From Verrucomicrobium sp. BvORR034 (GTDB lineage: Bacteria > Verrucomicrobiota > Verrucomicrobiia > Verrucomicrobiales > Verrucomicrobiaceae), in NCBI RefSeq assembly GCF_000739635.1, contig NZ_BATQ01000139.1, forward strand, positions 1 through 42,161: 42,161 nt of DNA. The letters run 5' to 3'. Below, piece after piece: positions 24,663-33,247 of the stretch. Position 1 is the stretch's first letter; every line of letters starts with the position of its first letter. A model generated the notes under the pieces. That model did no database searches, was not told the DNA's origin, and was given only the letters and a program-made list of their open reading frames with translations. The position numbers were made by a program, and so were the translations under genes.

Positions 24663-25951
24663 CCGGCAGATGGCCCGGCATTCTATCCGGCATGGCGTGT
24701 CTCCTTGCAGGGATGGGGCAAGTGATGCTTGATGCCGCCGAACCTGCCCCCTCCCGCCCGCTCATGACGACTCCCACCTTGTGCACGCTGGCTTCCGGCC
24801 CCGGCCCGGAGGACCTAGACCTCATCGAATGGAAGGGGCGCACCGCCCTGCTCACGGCCACCTATTCCCGAGCCCGGTTTCCCAAGGAGCCCCACCCAAA
24901 ACCGCGCGTGGGAGCCCTGGAGATTTATCTTCCGGGCGAGGAACGATTCAAGCCAGCTCCCATGGCCTCAAAGCCTCTGGAGCACTTTGCCCCGGTGGGA
25001 CTGAGCGTGGTGCGAAACTCTCTGGCTCCGGGCCTGGAGGGCAAGCAACTGGCTTATGTGACGAACGCCTATCCCGGCAAGGGGCTTCTGGCGAAGGGCG
25101 GATCGGTTGAAGTGTTTGAGGTGGATGACGAAGCCGGACAGGTGAAGCACCTGGGCACCTTGGGTAATGTTTACGACGTGTGCGACGGACGGAGCGAGTT
25201 GCTTCACAAGATCAACGGCATCACCGCCAGCCGGGATGGCACCGTGTACGCCACTACGTTTGGCACGTTCCCTTCCAGATCCGGGGAAACGCAGCTCATC
25301 GAACCCGCCTCCCCCGCTGGCCAGAAGCGAACGATCAACTCGATCGTCTGCTTCACGCCCAACAAGGACGACGCAACCAAGGGCTCTTGGGGTGTGGTGG
25401 CGTCGGGAATCAATGGAGCCAACGGCCTGGCACTGAGCCCTGGAGAAACGTTGCTCTATTGCAACGCCTACCACGGCCGGCAGATCCTGGCGTTTGAACG
25501 CAACGAGCAGCCGGGAGGAGGACTGAAAAAATGCCACGGCGTCGTGTACCGAGGCCTCCCCTTCCGGCCGGACAACCTCAAATGCCCACCCAACGGAGAG
25601 CTCTGGTGCACGGGACAGCGCTCGCCCGTGCCCACTTTCCTCCACCTCCTCAGCGGTGCCAGACTTCCCTCACGCGGCGGTGTGGCGAGGCTGCACTGGG
25701 ACGCAGGACAGTTCAAACTCAGGCACGATGCCGAGTGGCTGAAGGACCTCGATGGGGACAAACACGCACCGAGCGTGGCTCTGCCTCTGGGTGATGCCTT
25801 TTATCTGGGCCACATCATGCATTCAGGAGTGACCGAGGTTCGCCTCCATCCGAAAAAACAGGCGCCCGTTCACGCCGCGAGCCCTCCCAACGTCAGCATG
25901 AATGCTCCTGCAAATGCGGAAAAGCCGCAGAGTGAAGAGGCGCCGCGGTAA
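24653..25951 (+). CDS. Secreted paraoxonase/SMP-30-like beta-propeller protein
   Basis: A 432-residue exported protein (start at 24653, or six codons upstream at 24635). The signal peptide is about residues 1-30 (WPGILSGMACLLAGMGQVMLDAA). The body has the calcium-dependent propeller pattern of paraoxonase/gluconolactonase relatives: SGPGPEDLDLIEW, NGITASRDGTVYATTFG, GINGANGLALSPGETLLYCN, DNLKCPPNGELWCTG. It may be a periplasmic lactonase or esterase; exact chemistry is unknown. The 74-bp repeat covers its start. It is followed by hairpin repeats rather than another gene. Confidence 0.78.
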   Translation: MHQPGRWPGILSGMACLLAGMGQVMLDAAEPAPSRPLMTTPTLCTLASGPGPEDLDLIEWKGRTALLTATYSRARFPKEPHPKPRVGALEIYLPGEERFKPAPMASKPLEHFAPVGLSVVRNSLAPGLEGKQLAYVTNAYPGKGLLAKGGSVEVFEVDDEAGQVKHLGTLGNVYDVCDGRSELLHKINGITASRDGTVYATTFGTFPSRSGETQLIEPASPAGQKRTINSIVCFTPNKDDATKGSWGVVASGINGANGLALSPGETLLYCNAYHGRQILAFERNEQPGGGLKKCHGVVYRGLPFRPDNLKCPPNGELWCTGQRSPVPTFLHLLSGARLPSRGGVARLHWDAGQFKLRHDAEWLKDLDGDKHAPSVALPLGDAFYLGHIMHSGVTEVRLHPKKQAPVHAASPPNVSMNAPANAEKPQSEEAPR

Positions 25952-26316
25952 GCATAAGGCGGAATGAGATCCGCTGAGCTTGGAATCACCAGCCATCTTC
26001 AGTTCGAAGTTTATTCCTGAAGGGGATATGTAACACAACCCTACGTTGGCGAGCTTCAATCGAGTCTACGGTGGGTAGAAGCAGAGATGTCTTCAACGCT
26101 GAAAGCGTTGTGTAGATGCTACGCCGCCTGAATTTCCTGGAAGACTTCCCTGAGCCGCGTAAACGCGGAACTCCAACCCTACCCTTGGAGCCGGTGGACG
26201 GACTCACACTGATTTCCTCGAACACCCGAATGGGTTCCCCCCTGTTGATGCTGGCTGCCCCCACTTCGCCACCCAGTCCTTTCCCGCACACCCTGCCGCC
26301 TCTGCTCCCCATCTTG
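25952..26316. repeat. Intergenic hairpin cluster, REP-like
   Basis: A gene-free stretch with a perfect hairpin CAACGCT-GAA-AGCGTTG (26094-26110) and a copy of the CCGC..GCGG/ACTCCAACCCT repeat (26155-26180) also found as the inverted pair at 7337-7485. The two hairpin families follow one another. No coding frame is convincing. Confidence 0.68.
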
Positions 26317-26330
26317 TCAATCCTGTCTAG
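26311..26330 (-). repeat. ACAGGATT-type dispersed repeat at a gene end
   Basis: Read on the minus strand this is CTAGACAGGATTGACAAGAT, a relative of the GACAGGATTAACAAGATT repeat at 35701, 37658 and 32011. It provides the last residues (TRQD) and the TGA stop of the minus-strand membrane protein. Confidence 0.6.
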
Positions 26331-26805
26331 TCTGCGTCCGCCTCCTCCGGAGCCCCGTCCGCTTTTTCACCGCCTTCGTCCGGGTCTTGGGTTCAAGGAA
26401 TCCACCCAGCATCTCCCGCCTGACGATGAGCCGAAGACTGATGAGCAGGGCGATCGCAGTGATGAGGTTGGAGATCTGGATGAACAGATGCCAGCGCTCC
26501 AGGGCGGCATTTCCCTGGATGGGGAAAAAGGCATCCACCCAGTAGTCCAGCACAATGGGCAGGTACGGCTTGAACAGAAAGAGCACCAGCCCCAAAGCAG
26601 ACCAACGCCAGCGATAGACGGTAATCCCCGCCGCGACCACCAGGACGGTTTGAGTGAGGAAGTTCAACACAGAGGCCGCCGTGACCTTGAAAGCCGCAGC
26701 CGAGGCCGCTCCAGCAGCCGTCGAGGCCAGGAGTTCCGGAAGCTGAACAAGGGCTGCAGGGAGGATCATTCGGGGGAAATGAGCACTGGGAGCTGGGTGA
26801 GGCAT
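26317..26805 (-). CDS. Small integral membrane protein
   Basis: A 162-residue protein from the ATG at 26805, preceded by GGGAAG as a weak ribosome site; a second start at 26769 is possible. Three membrane segments are visible: VLNFLTQTVLVVAAGITVYRW, ALGLVLFLFKPYLPIVLDYWV and FIQISNLITAIALLISLRLIV. The C-terminus is strongly basic (KTRTKAVKKRTGLRRRRTQTR), so it should face the cytoplasm. I recognise no family. The last codons and stop come from a dispersed repeat. It is divergent from hflX. Confidence 0.68.
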   Translation of the reverse strand: MPHPAPSAHFPRMILPAALVQLPELLASTAAGAASAAAFKVTAASVLNFLTQTVLVVAAGITVYRWRWSALGLVLFLFKPYLPIVLDYWVDAFFPIQGNAALERWHLFIQISNLITAIALLISLRLIVRREMLGGFLEPKTRTKAVKKRTGLRRRRTQTRQD

Positions 26806-27018
26806 TGCGTTCTTCCCGGCAAAGCAGCGTTGTGTCAACCGCGCAGGCAAACTCAAACCGTCAGCTCGGACGGGGGCTTCCAAGCGTAAGAACCTCCAGG
26901 GGAAGCTTGCAAATTCCCGCCCGGCTTGCTTCCCCGCTCATCTGTGGCAAATTGGCTACCCTTCAGTTTTCCTTCCGCCCTGCACAGCCTCCGGCCCCCT
27001 GCTCCTCCGCTTAGCTCC

Positions 27019-28314
27019 ATGTTCGATATTCGTGAAAAACCCAATCTGGTCGAGAGCGCCCTGCTGATCAGTGTTTATTTCCGCAAAGAAGAAGCAGCGG
27101 AATCCAAGGACCTGCTCGACGAACTCAAAGAGCTGGTGAGCTCTTTGGGCATCGGCATCGGTGAAGCACTTTGCGTGCACGTGCGCGAAATCACCCCGAG
27201 GTACCTGACCGGCAGCGGCAAGGCTGCCGAGCTCATGGCCCGGGCCAAGGAACTGGGCTGCGACAGCATCATTTTTGACAACGAACTCTCCCCTGCCCAG
27301 CAAAGGGCCTGGGAAGAGGAGTCGGGGCTGTGCGTGATTGATCGCCAGGAAGTGATTCTGGACATCTTCAATCTGCGGGCACGCACCAGGGAGGCCCGCC
27401 TCCAGGTGGCGCTGGCGCGCATGGAGTACTCCATGCCGCGCCTCACCCGTATGTGGGCGCACCTTGACCGCCAGCGCGGTGCGGGTGGCGGTGGCGCAGG
27501 CGGCTCCGCCCGTGGCGAGGGGGAACTGCAGCTGGAAATTGACCGCCGTCTTGCCAACAAGCGAATCGACAAGTTGAAAGCCGACCTCATCGAGGTGCGC
27601 AAGCAACGCGACACGCAGCGCAAGGAACGCAGCCGCGTGCCCGTGCCGCATGGCGCGATCGTGGGCTATACGAACGCGGGTAAGTCCTCCCTGCTCAACA
27701 AGCTGACCCAGAGTGAAGTGCTGGCAGAGGACAAGCTCTTTGCCACGCTGGACACCAGCACCCGCCGCATGGAGCTGCCAGACGGCCAGCAACTGCTGCT
27801 GACGGATACGGTTGGCTTTGTGCGTCGCCTGCCGCACGATCTGGTGCAGAGCTTCCGCGCCACGCTGGAGGAGACCACACTGGCCGACTTCCTGATCCAC
27901 GTGGTCGATGCCAGCCATTTGAGCGCCCATACGTTCTATGAAACCACCACCGAGGTGCTCAAGGAGATCGGAGCCGGGGACAAACGTGTGATCCTGGTGC
28001 TGAACAAAATGGACCTGGTAACGGAGGAATCCCGCCTGCATGAGCTGAAGAACCAGTTCCCGGACGCGGTGCAAATCTCTGTACAAACAGGTCAGGGTAT
28101 CGATGATCTCCTGCACAAACTGCACGAGATGGTCTTTGACCGCGTGCTACGACTGACACTGCGTCTGCCAATGAACCGCCTCGACCTGCTGGCCCTGGCA
28201 CATGAAGAAGGCAAGGTGCTGAGCGAGGAATACGAGGACGACATCGCGGTGGTGCAGTGCGTGGTGCCCAAGCGACTGGCGTCGAGGTTTGAGAAGTTTG
28301 CGGCGAAGAACTAA
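27019..28314 (+). CDS. hflX: GTPase HflX
   Basis: A 431-residue ribosome-associated GTPase that splits or rescues stalled or stressed ribosomes. The N-terminal domain has the HflX pattern (REITPRYLTGSGKAAEL, FDNELSPAQQR, VIDRQEVILDIFNLRARTREARLQVALA) and a Gly-rich linker (GAGGGGAGGSARGEGE) before the helical arm. The GTPase domain has G1 GYTNAGKS at 216-223, G3 D263-TVG and G4 N329-KMD. The start at 27019 excludes a non-homologous extension. thiS follows 74 bp downstream. Confidence 0.95.
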   Translation: MFDIREKPNLVESALLISVYFRKEEAAESKDLLDELKELVSSLGIGIGEALCVHVREITPRYLTGSGKAAELMARAKELGCDSIIFDNELSPAQQRAWEEESGLCVIDRQEVILDIFNLRARTREARLQVALARMEYSMPRLTRMWAHLDRQRGAGGGGAGGSARGEGELQLEIDRRLANKRIDKLKADLIEVRKQRDTQRKERSRVPVPHGAIVGYTNAGKSSLLNKLTQSEVLAEDKLFATLDTSTRRMELPDGQQLLLTDTVGFVRRLPHDLVQSFRATLEETTLADFLIHVVDASHLSAHTFYETTTEVLKEIGAGDKRVILVLNKMDLVTEESRLHELKNQFPDAVQISVQTGQGIDDLLHKLHEMVFDRVLRLTLRLPMNRLDLLALAHEEGKVLSEEYEDDIAVVQCVVPKRLASRFEKFAAKN

Positions 28315-28388
28315 CCGGGACCAAGGTTCAAACTTCAATCTTCAAAATCCAGACCCGGGAAGGGATGTTAATCGATTAGCCTTTAGCC

Positions 28389-28589
28389 ATGAAACTCACC
28401 ATCAACGGAATTGCCCAGGAACACGTGGAGCCACTTACCGTACAGGCCCTGCTGGACGTTCTCGGGTTTGAGGGCAAGCCGGTGGTCGTGGAGCTGAATC
28501 ATCGGGCCCTGTTCCCACGCGAACTGGGAGAGACCGCACTGCATGACGGTGATGCGCTCGAGGTGGTGCAGATAACCGCGGGGGGCTAG
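28389..28589 (+). CDS. thiS: Sulfur carrier protein ThiS
   Basis: A 66-residue ubiquitin-like protein that carries thiocarboxylate sulfur for the thiazole moiety of thiamine. It starts with KLTINGIAQEH, contains VVVELNHRALFPRE and DGDALEVVQITAGG, and ends in the essential Gly-Gly. No thiG, thiH or thiF lies next to it here, so this copy is isolated from the pathway. No Shine-Dalgarno sequence is visible. Confidence 0.9.
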   Translation: MKLTINGIAQEHVEPLTVQALLDVLGFEGKPVVVELNHRALFPRELGETALHDGDALEVVQITAGG

Positions 28590-28943
28590 GACCGTCTTCG
28601 CCGAGACACAAGTTCACCGTAGCGCAGATTGGCAATCTGCTGTGCCGCCGATTGGCAAGCGGCACCGCTCGTCAAAGCGAACAAACGCTTGATCGCGGAC
28701 CAGCGAGACAAAGGTTGGCACAGGCAGCTCAGACTGCACTTCCATCGTCTTCAAAAAGCAGGCGCCCCCGTGACGCAGGAGATGCCGTCCCACCAGACGG
28801 CGTGGCAGTGATCGCACAAAAGGTTTCGTATTGTGTCTTGGCAGCGTGGGAACGTATCGATAGCATTGGATGTTCCTGAGCCCTGCGGCTGATCCGCAGG
28901 AAATTGTGGATGCTCCAAACCAAACCACCCAACATTGCATCGC
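28590..28943. repeat. Gap with GTAG-foot REP-like double hairpin (28619-28663)
   Basis: Just after thiS the sequence GTAGC is followed by two hairpins in tandem: GCAGATT-GGC-AATCTGC (28624-28640, perfect) and GCCGATT-GGC-AAGCGGC (28647-28663, near-perfect). A GTAG foot plus palindrome is the standard REP design. The rest of the 354-bp gap has no credible gene. Confidence 0.7.
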
Positions 28944-29378
28944 ATGGCCCGAGTCAGCACCTACCTGAACTTCCCCCGCAACACAGAGGAAGCCTTTTCA
29001 TTCTACAAAACCGTGTTTGGCACGGAGTACTCTTGTCACATTGCGCGGTTCAAGGACATACCACCCCAACCCGGCCAGCCACCTCTCCCGGAAGAGGACC
29101 AGAACCTGATCATGCATGTGGAGCTGCCAACTCTCGGCGAACACGTGCTCATGGGCACGGATGCGCCAGAGTCCATGGGCTTCAAAGTGAATGCTGGCAA
29201 CAACGTGTACCTCAATCTCGAACCCGACACGCGCGAAGATGCCGATCGCCTCTTCAATGCCCTGAGCGAAGGCGGCAAGATCGAGATGCCGCTGCAAGAC
29301 ATGTTCTGGGGCGCTTACTACGGCAGCCTCACCGACCGTTTCGGCATCCAGTGGATGGTGAATGTGCAGAACAAGTAG
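28944..29378 (+). CDS. VOC/PhnB-like protein
   Basis: A 144-residue protein of the glyoxalase/bleomycin-resistance (VOC) superfamily, PhnB-like subgroup. Visible markers are STYLNFPRNTEEAFSFYKTVFG at the start, HVELPTLGEHVLMGTDAP, VYLNLEPDTREDADRLFNALSEGG, and the closing FWGAYYGSLTDRFGIQWMVN. Members bind small molecules or metals in a betaalphabetabetabeta dimer; many have no known substrate. It stands alone between two repeat-rich gaps. Confidence 0.9.
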   Translation: MARVSTYLNFPRNTEEAFSFYKTVFGTEYSCHIARFKDIPPQPGQPPLPEEDQNLIMHVELPTLGEHVLMGTDAPESMGFKVNAGNNVYLNLEPDTREDADRLFNALSEGGKIEMPLQDMFWGAYYGSLTDRFGIQWMVNVQNK

Positions 29379-29396
29379 TGCGATTTTGGAAACTTC

Positions 29397-29520
29397 GGCG
29401 CGGTTGATCGAAGACGATCGGCTGCGCCAAACCTGTTGGACAGGAACTGTAAAAGGCTCTCCCAACCTGCTGACGCAAGCGCCAGGTTCGATGTAAGCAC
29501 TTGGCCAGCAGGATGGTTGG
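29397..29520. repeat. Extragenic hairpins after the VOC gene
   Basis: A long stem with an AAGA loop (29397-29428, GGCGC..GATCG-AAGA-CGATC..GCGCC, with G-T pairs), a small CCTGT-TGG-ACAGG hairpin (29432-29444) and a looser inverted pair CCAACCTGCTG (29462-29472) / CAGCAGGATGGTTGG (29506-29520). None has a T tract, so these are more REP-like than terminators. Confidence 0.5.
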
Positions 29521-29663
29521 CGCACAACGACGCTCCGCCCTCTCCATCCAGCTGTTCAGGTCTGATGTCTGGCAGTCTGCTGTCCCCCTCCCCCACTCCT
29601 CTGCGAAAAACGGTTCTCGATCACCGTTGAATAGGTCCTCCTGCCACCTCAGGCCCTTCTTCC

Positions 29664-31145
29664 ATGTCCACCTCCACTCCCCCGCCCTCGTCGCCTACCG
29701 TCACCAAGACGACCCGCCGTGACTTCCTGCTGGCCACGTCCTTGACGTCCACGTCCGTGGCCCTGGGGGCATCTGCGGAGTCGCCGAAGCCTGCCCCCAA
29801 GGCCAAGCCGACGGTGCCCAAGGAGGAGCACGGCCCGGTGCCGCCCATCACCCCCGTGCCGGGCCCGGCCTTTCTGCATGCGGGTCCGATGGTAGGCCAT
29901 GTGACGCCCACCACTGCCCGCCTGTGGGCCAAGGGTTCGAATCAAGGGGAACTGGCCTTCAAGGTGGGCAAATCACCCGATCTATCTGACGGCCGCACAT
30001 TGCCACCCGCGGCACTGGTGGAGCTTTCATCCTTCACCGGTCAGGCAGAAGTACAGGGTCTGGAGCCGGCCTCGACCTATTTTTACACTCCTCTGCTGGA
30101 TGGAGCCCCCGCTTTGTCCCGCCCTTTTCCAAGCTTCACCACGGCCCCGGCGGCCGACCACCGCGGGCGACTGCGCTTTGCCTTCGGCTCCTGCGTAGGA
30201 CGACGTGGCTATGTCTCGGCCGCCGCCTTTGGCGAGATGGCCGCACGGGACAATTTCGACCTGCTCCTGATGCTGGGCGACAATCACTATGGCGATACCA
30301 CGGACCCGGCCCTGCTGCGTGACTTCTACCACATGAGCCGCACGGTAGGTGGCTTTGAGAAACTGGTGCGTCAGAAACCCACCTACGCCATCTGGGATGA
30401 TCACGACTTTGGCCCCAACAACTCGGACGGAACCTCGAAAGGCAAGGAGGACTCGCTGCGGGTGTTTCAGGAATGGTGGGCCAATCCGGGCTATGGAGAA
30501 GAAGGCAACCCCGGGTGCTACCACAGCTTCTCCCGTAGCGGGGTGGACTTCATCATGCTGGACAGCCGGTACCACCGCACCCCCAACAAGGTGGCGGAGG
30601 ACGGCACCAAGACGATGCTGGGCACACGGCAGCTCCAGTGGTTAAAGGACAAACTGTCCGCTTCCACGGCGACCTTCAAGATCGTGGCTTGCGGCAGTGA
30701 GTGGCAGACGATGACCCAGCCGGACTGCTGGTCCTCCTTCGCCCGCGAGAGGAAGGAGATCTTCGACCACATCACCCAGAACAAGATCGAGGGCGTTGTC
30801 CTGCTTTCAGGTGACCGGCACTTCACGGCTGGCTATCAGATTCAAGGACGGTTCCTGGAGTTCACCAGCGGACCTTTCGGCAGCACGAACGGAACCTTGC
30901 AGGAAAACCCAGAGCGCTTCACCGGCGCGGATAGTGGTAAACTCTGGACCGTGCTGGATCTAGACACCAGTGCCACTCCACCCACCCTGCACTACGAGAT
31001 CTGGCAGGCTGGCGGTGGACTGCTGGAACGTCGCGAATTGAGCATGGATGAGGTCAATGGTCGCAAGGCCATCGAGCCCTCGCCCTACCCGCTGGTGCCG
31101 GAGCGGATGGAGCCGAAGAAACCCTCACCAAAAAAGAAGCCTTAG
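29664..31145 (+). CDS. Tat-exported PhoD-family alkaline phosphatase/phosphodiesterase
   Basis: A 493-residue exported metallophosphatase. The twin-arginine signal is at KTTRRDFLLATSLTS (about residues 15-40). The PhoD_N-like sheet domain follows (HAGPMVGHVTPTTARLWAKG). The metallophosphatase core has FAFGSC, D206-N-H208 in MLGDNHYGD, D245-D-H-D248 in WDDHDFG and D384/H386 in LSGDRHF. PhoD enzymes use iron and calcium and release phosphate from mono- or diesters outside the cytoplasm. The C-terminal tail is Lys/Pro-rich. No phosphate regulon box was identified. Confidence 0.87.
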   Translation: MSTSTPPPSSPTVTKTTRRDFLLATSLTSTSVALGASAESPKPAPKAKPTVPKEEHGPVPPITPVPGPAFLHAGPMVGHVTPTTARLWAKGSNQGELAFKVGKSPDLSDGRTLPPAALVELSSFTGQAEVQGLEPASTYFYTPLLDGAPALSRPFPSFTTAPAADHRGRLRFAFGSCVGRRGYVSAAAFGEMAARDNFDLLLMLGDNHYGDTTDPALLRDFYHMSRTVGGFEKLVRQKPTYAIWDDHDFGPNNSDGTSKGKEDSLRVFQEWWANPGYGEEGNPGCYHSFSRSGVDFIMLDSRYHRTPNKVAEDGTKTMLGTRQLQWLKDKLSASTATFKIVACGSEWQTMTQPDCWSSFARERKEIFDHITQNKIEGVVLLSGDRHFTAGYQIQGRFLEFTSGPFGSTNGTLQENPERFTGADSGKLWTVLDLDTSATPPTLHYEIWQAGGGLLERRELSMDEVNGRKAIEPSPYPLVPERMEPKKPSPKKKP

Positions 31146-31222
31146 ATCCCTTCGGATCAACCCAACTTCACGGATTGTCGTCCACTCGGTCACATTGGGC
31201 TGAAGACGAAAATCCACCCGGT

Positions 31223-31642
31223 ATGAAATCGTTTCTCATCTGGTCCTGCGCCACCTGTGTGCTTTCCATCATCAGCTTCTTTTGTGGTCGGGGTTACCAG
31301 GATCTGAGAAACGGCTACAAGTTGGAGGTGTTAAGGGAAGAGAGCGTATCTTTCCCTCTGGGAACGGTGAAGCGCATGCAAGTGATGGAGAGTGTCGGGC
31401 TTGGTTTTCTTGATACAGACACCTCAATTATCCAACTGGGAGACGTGACTCTTTACAAAGCCAGGCGGGCTTTTCAAGAAAGCTGGCCCGTCGTGCAAAA
31501 GTTGAAAGTGGACGGCAACTCCCTGGCGTGGCACGACGGGCACTGGCAATATCAGTTGAGAATAGAGCCGGTGGAAAAGGAGAGCGTCAAGGAGCAGGCA
31601 CCAGCCAAGGAACAGCAACCCGAGCCCGGGGCCGCCAAATAG
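31223..31642 (+). CDS. Hypothetical membrane-anchored protein
   Basis: A 139-residue protein from the ATG at 31223. Residues 1-25 are one hydrophobic segment (FLIWSCATCVLSIISFFCG), acting as a signal anchor. The remainder looks like a small soluble domain (KRMQVMESVGLGFLDTDTSIIQLGDVTLYKARRAF, WHDGHWQYQLRIEP) followed by a Glu/Lys/Pro/Ala tail. I recognise no family. It stands 77 bp after the phosphatase gene, too far to call an operon with confidence. Confidence 0.6.
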   Translation: MKSFLIWSCATCVLSIISFFCGRGYQDLRNGYKLEVLREESVSFPLGTVKRMQVMESVGLGFLDTDTSIIQLGDVTLYKARRAFQESWPVVQKLKVDGNSLAWHDGHWQYQLRIEPVEKESVKEQAPAKEQQPEPGAAK

Positions 31643-31673
31643 GATAACTCCGCCTAACCATCAACCCCTCCAA

Positions 31674-31762
31674 ATGAAAATCACAGACTTACTACACTCA
31701 CCATAACCATTGGCGCACTACTCCTCCTCTTCGGTGGAATAACCCTGTCTTCTGCTGAATGA
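31674..31762 (+). pseudogene. Possible frameshifted remnant of a small exported protein
   Basis: An ATG at 31674 gives MKITD and soon stops, but a single frame change leads into a hydrophobic signal-like stretch (TLTITIGALLLLFGGITLSSAE) ending at 31762. This may be the 5' end of a decayed secreted protein. A chance hydrophobic frame is equally possible in such a short sequence. Confidence 0.22.
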
Positions 31763-31780
31763 AAAAGGTATGATTCCGGC

Positions 31781-31975
31781 ATGAATGCGCAGCCAGTCTC
31801 AGATAAGGCGGACGCTTCCCCCGCGGACCAGTCAAGTGCAGTGGATCACACCACCGCCGGTGCCTCAACCCAAACCGACGCGTCCAATCCCCGCACGACG
31901 GGCTCCAGCCAGACCGCCACGACCAAAGGCGAGAAGAAGGTGTTTTATGATGACCGCGAAGTATACGGCATGTGA
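31781..31975 (+). CDS. Small Ser/Thr-rich hypothetical protein
   Basis: A 64-codon frame starting MNAQPVSDKADAS, very rich in Ser, Thr, Ala and Asp and probably disordered, with a distinct C-terminal tail KKVFYDDREVYGM. An A/G-rich stretch (GAAAAAGG) lies about 20 nt upstream, too far to be a good ribosome site. I recognise no family. A short disordered body with a conserved-looking tail could be a partner or tail peptide, but coding is uncertain. Confidence 0.4.
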   Translation: MNAQPVSDKADASPADQSSAVDHTTAGASTQTDASNPRTTGSSQTATTKGEKKVFYDDREVYGM

Positions 31976-32010
31976 GAGGACGTGTCGTGGCCTGCAGCGA
32001 GCCACAATTC

Positions 32011-32050
32011 TGACGGGATTAACAAGATCTTGAATGATCAGCAAGATGGG
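32011..32050 (+). repeat. Dispersed GATTAACAAGAT repeat, diverged copy
   Basis: TGACGGGATTAACAAGATCT followed by a degenerate second half (CAGCAAGATGGG). It is related to the better copies at 35701-35738 and 37658-37697. Confidence 0.5.
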
Positions 32051-32178
32051 AAAAGCATTTAGGAAATAGCGGGAACTGGGGCGGCTTGCAGCAAAAAGCC
32101 ATTGGCGGGCTTTCAGGGGAAATTGTGGCCGGCTGCAGAGGGAGGGTTGCTTCTCAGGAAGGATTTGTGGCAGCATTC

Positions 32179-32922
32179 ATGGACAAATTACATTGTCCCA
32201 TGAGGTATGCCCTGATCCTTGGATTGATGAGCCTGGTGCTGGTAAGCGCAGGCTTTACGCATCCGCAAACAGCCTGGGTATGGTGGTGGACCGGCGGCAG
32301 TTTTGCTCTGGTGGCGCTTGGTTATGCTCACACTCGATGGGGATCAAGCGTGTTTGGCAAGCGGGCAAATGGACGTATCGCTCCGCTGCACAAGGTACTG
32401 CTTTTTCCCTACCTGGCCTTCACCTGGACCGTCTGGCATCTGTACCGGCTCTTGGATCGCATCCCGGCAACCCATCGCATAGCCGACGATCTGGTGGTGG
32501 GTCGCCGCCTGCTGCCTCACGAACTACCAGGTGAGTTTGCCCACTATGTGGATCTGACCGCAGAGTTCGAGGAGCCCAAAAATATTCGCGACCACTCTTC
32601 GTACTTCAGCCTGCCGGTTCTGGATGCGGATGTCCCGGGAAAGCTGGCGCTCAGAGCGGCTTGCCAACGCGTGGCCGTCGGGAAAGTCTATGTGCATTGT
32701 GCGCAAGGTCATGGTCGTACAGGAATGTTTGCCGCCGCCCTCCTGGCAGAGCGCGGGGTTGTGACCTCTGCCAGCCAGGCACTGAACCTGCTGCGCCAAC
32801 AACGTCCAGGGATAAACTGGAACGCCCGCCAGAGACAGTTCATGGAGGAGTATTTTCAGGAGACAGCCGCACAACCACAAACCGCACCGATCAGTGTTGC
32901 TCCTCAAATGGAACGGAATTGA
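32179..32922 (+). CDS. Membrane-anchored dual-specificity/tyrosine phosphatase-like protein
   Basis: A 247-residue protein from the ATG at 32179; other starts at 32200 and 32086 are possible. Two clear membrane segments lie near the N-terminus (YALILGLMSLVLVSAGF and WVWWWTGGSFALVALGY), with a third hydrophobic stretch LFPYLAFTWTVWHLY. The C-terminal domain has the cysteine phosphatase loop H173-C174-AQGHG-R180-TG and an upstream acidic region (YVDLTAEFEEPKNI). This architecture suggests a membrane-bound phosphatase for a protein or phospholipid substrate, for example a phosphatidylglycerophosphate-type lipid. It is isolated, with no kinase nearby. Confidence 0.75.
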   Translation: MDKLHCPMRYALILGLMSLVLVSAGFTHPQTAWVWWWTGGSFALVALGYAHTRWGSSVFGKRANGRIAPLHKVLLFPYLAFTWTVWHLYRLLDRIPATHRIADDLVVGRRLLPHELPGEFAHYVDLTAEFEEPKNIRDHSSYFSLPVLDADVPGKLALRAACQRVAVGKVYVHCAQGHGRTGMFAAALLAERGVVTSASQALNLLRQQRPGINWNARQRQFMEEYFQETAAQPQTAPISVAPQMERN

Positions 32923-33247
32923 ACGAGGCATCCAGCGTCGCAGGATATAGGAGGAGCCTCGATGAATCGAGCACCTCATAGGCCGGCGAAACGGCATCAA
33001 GCCCCCGTACTCCAAGACGCTTCGCGAGGTATGGACAAGTTGGTTTGGACAGGCGCGCAGAGTTGTTTGGACGAGTTTCGGAAAGGCCTGCGCAAGCGCA
33101 CGACAGTGTCTTGGAGTGCTGGCGGATCGACGCCGCTTTCGCCTGCTGGCAGAAGGGCGCAACTGAGGGAAGGCGTTGCCAGCAGGTTCGAGGAAGCTGG
33201 GGAGGAGAGAACGCAACGATGCAGCATCCTCAGCCGCGCAGGACTCC
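32923..33247. repeat. Gap holding a head-to-head GGAG-foot REP-like doublet (32995-33028 and 33106-33143)
   Basis: The minus-strand unit at 32995-33028 and the plus-strand unit at 33106-33143 share GTCTTGGAGT and the following hairpin region, and face each other across 77 bp. The arrangement matches the inner pair of the composite element at 15643-15961. The gap separates the convergent phosphatase-like gene and dxr. Confidence 0.72.
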
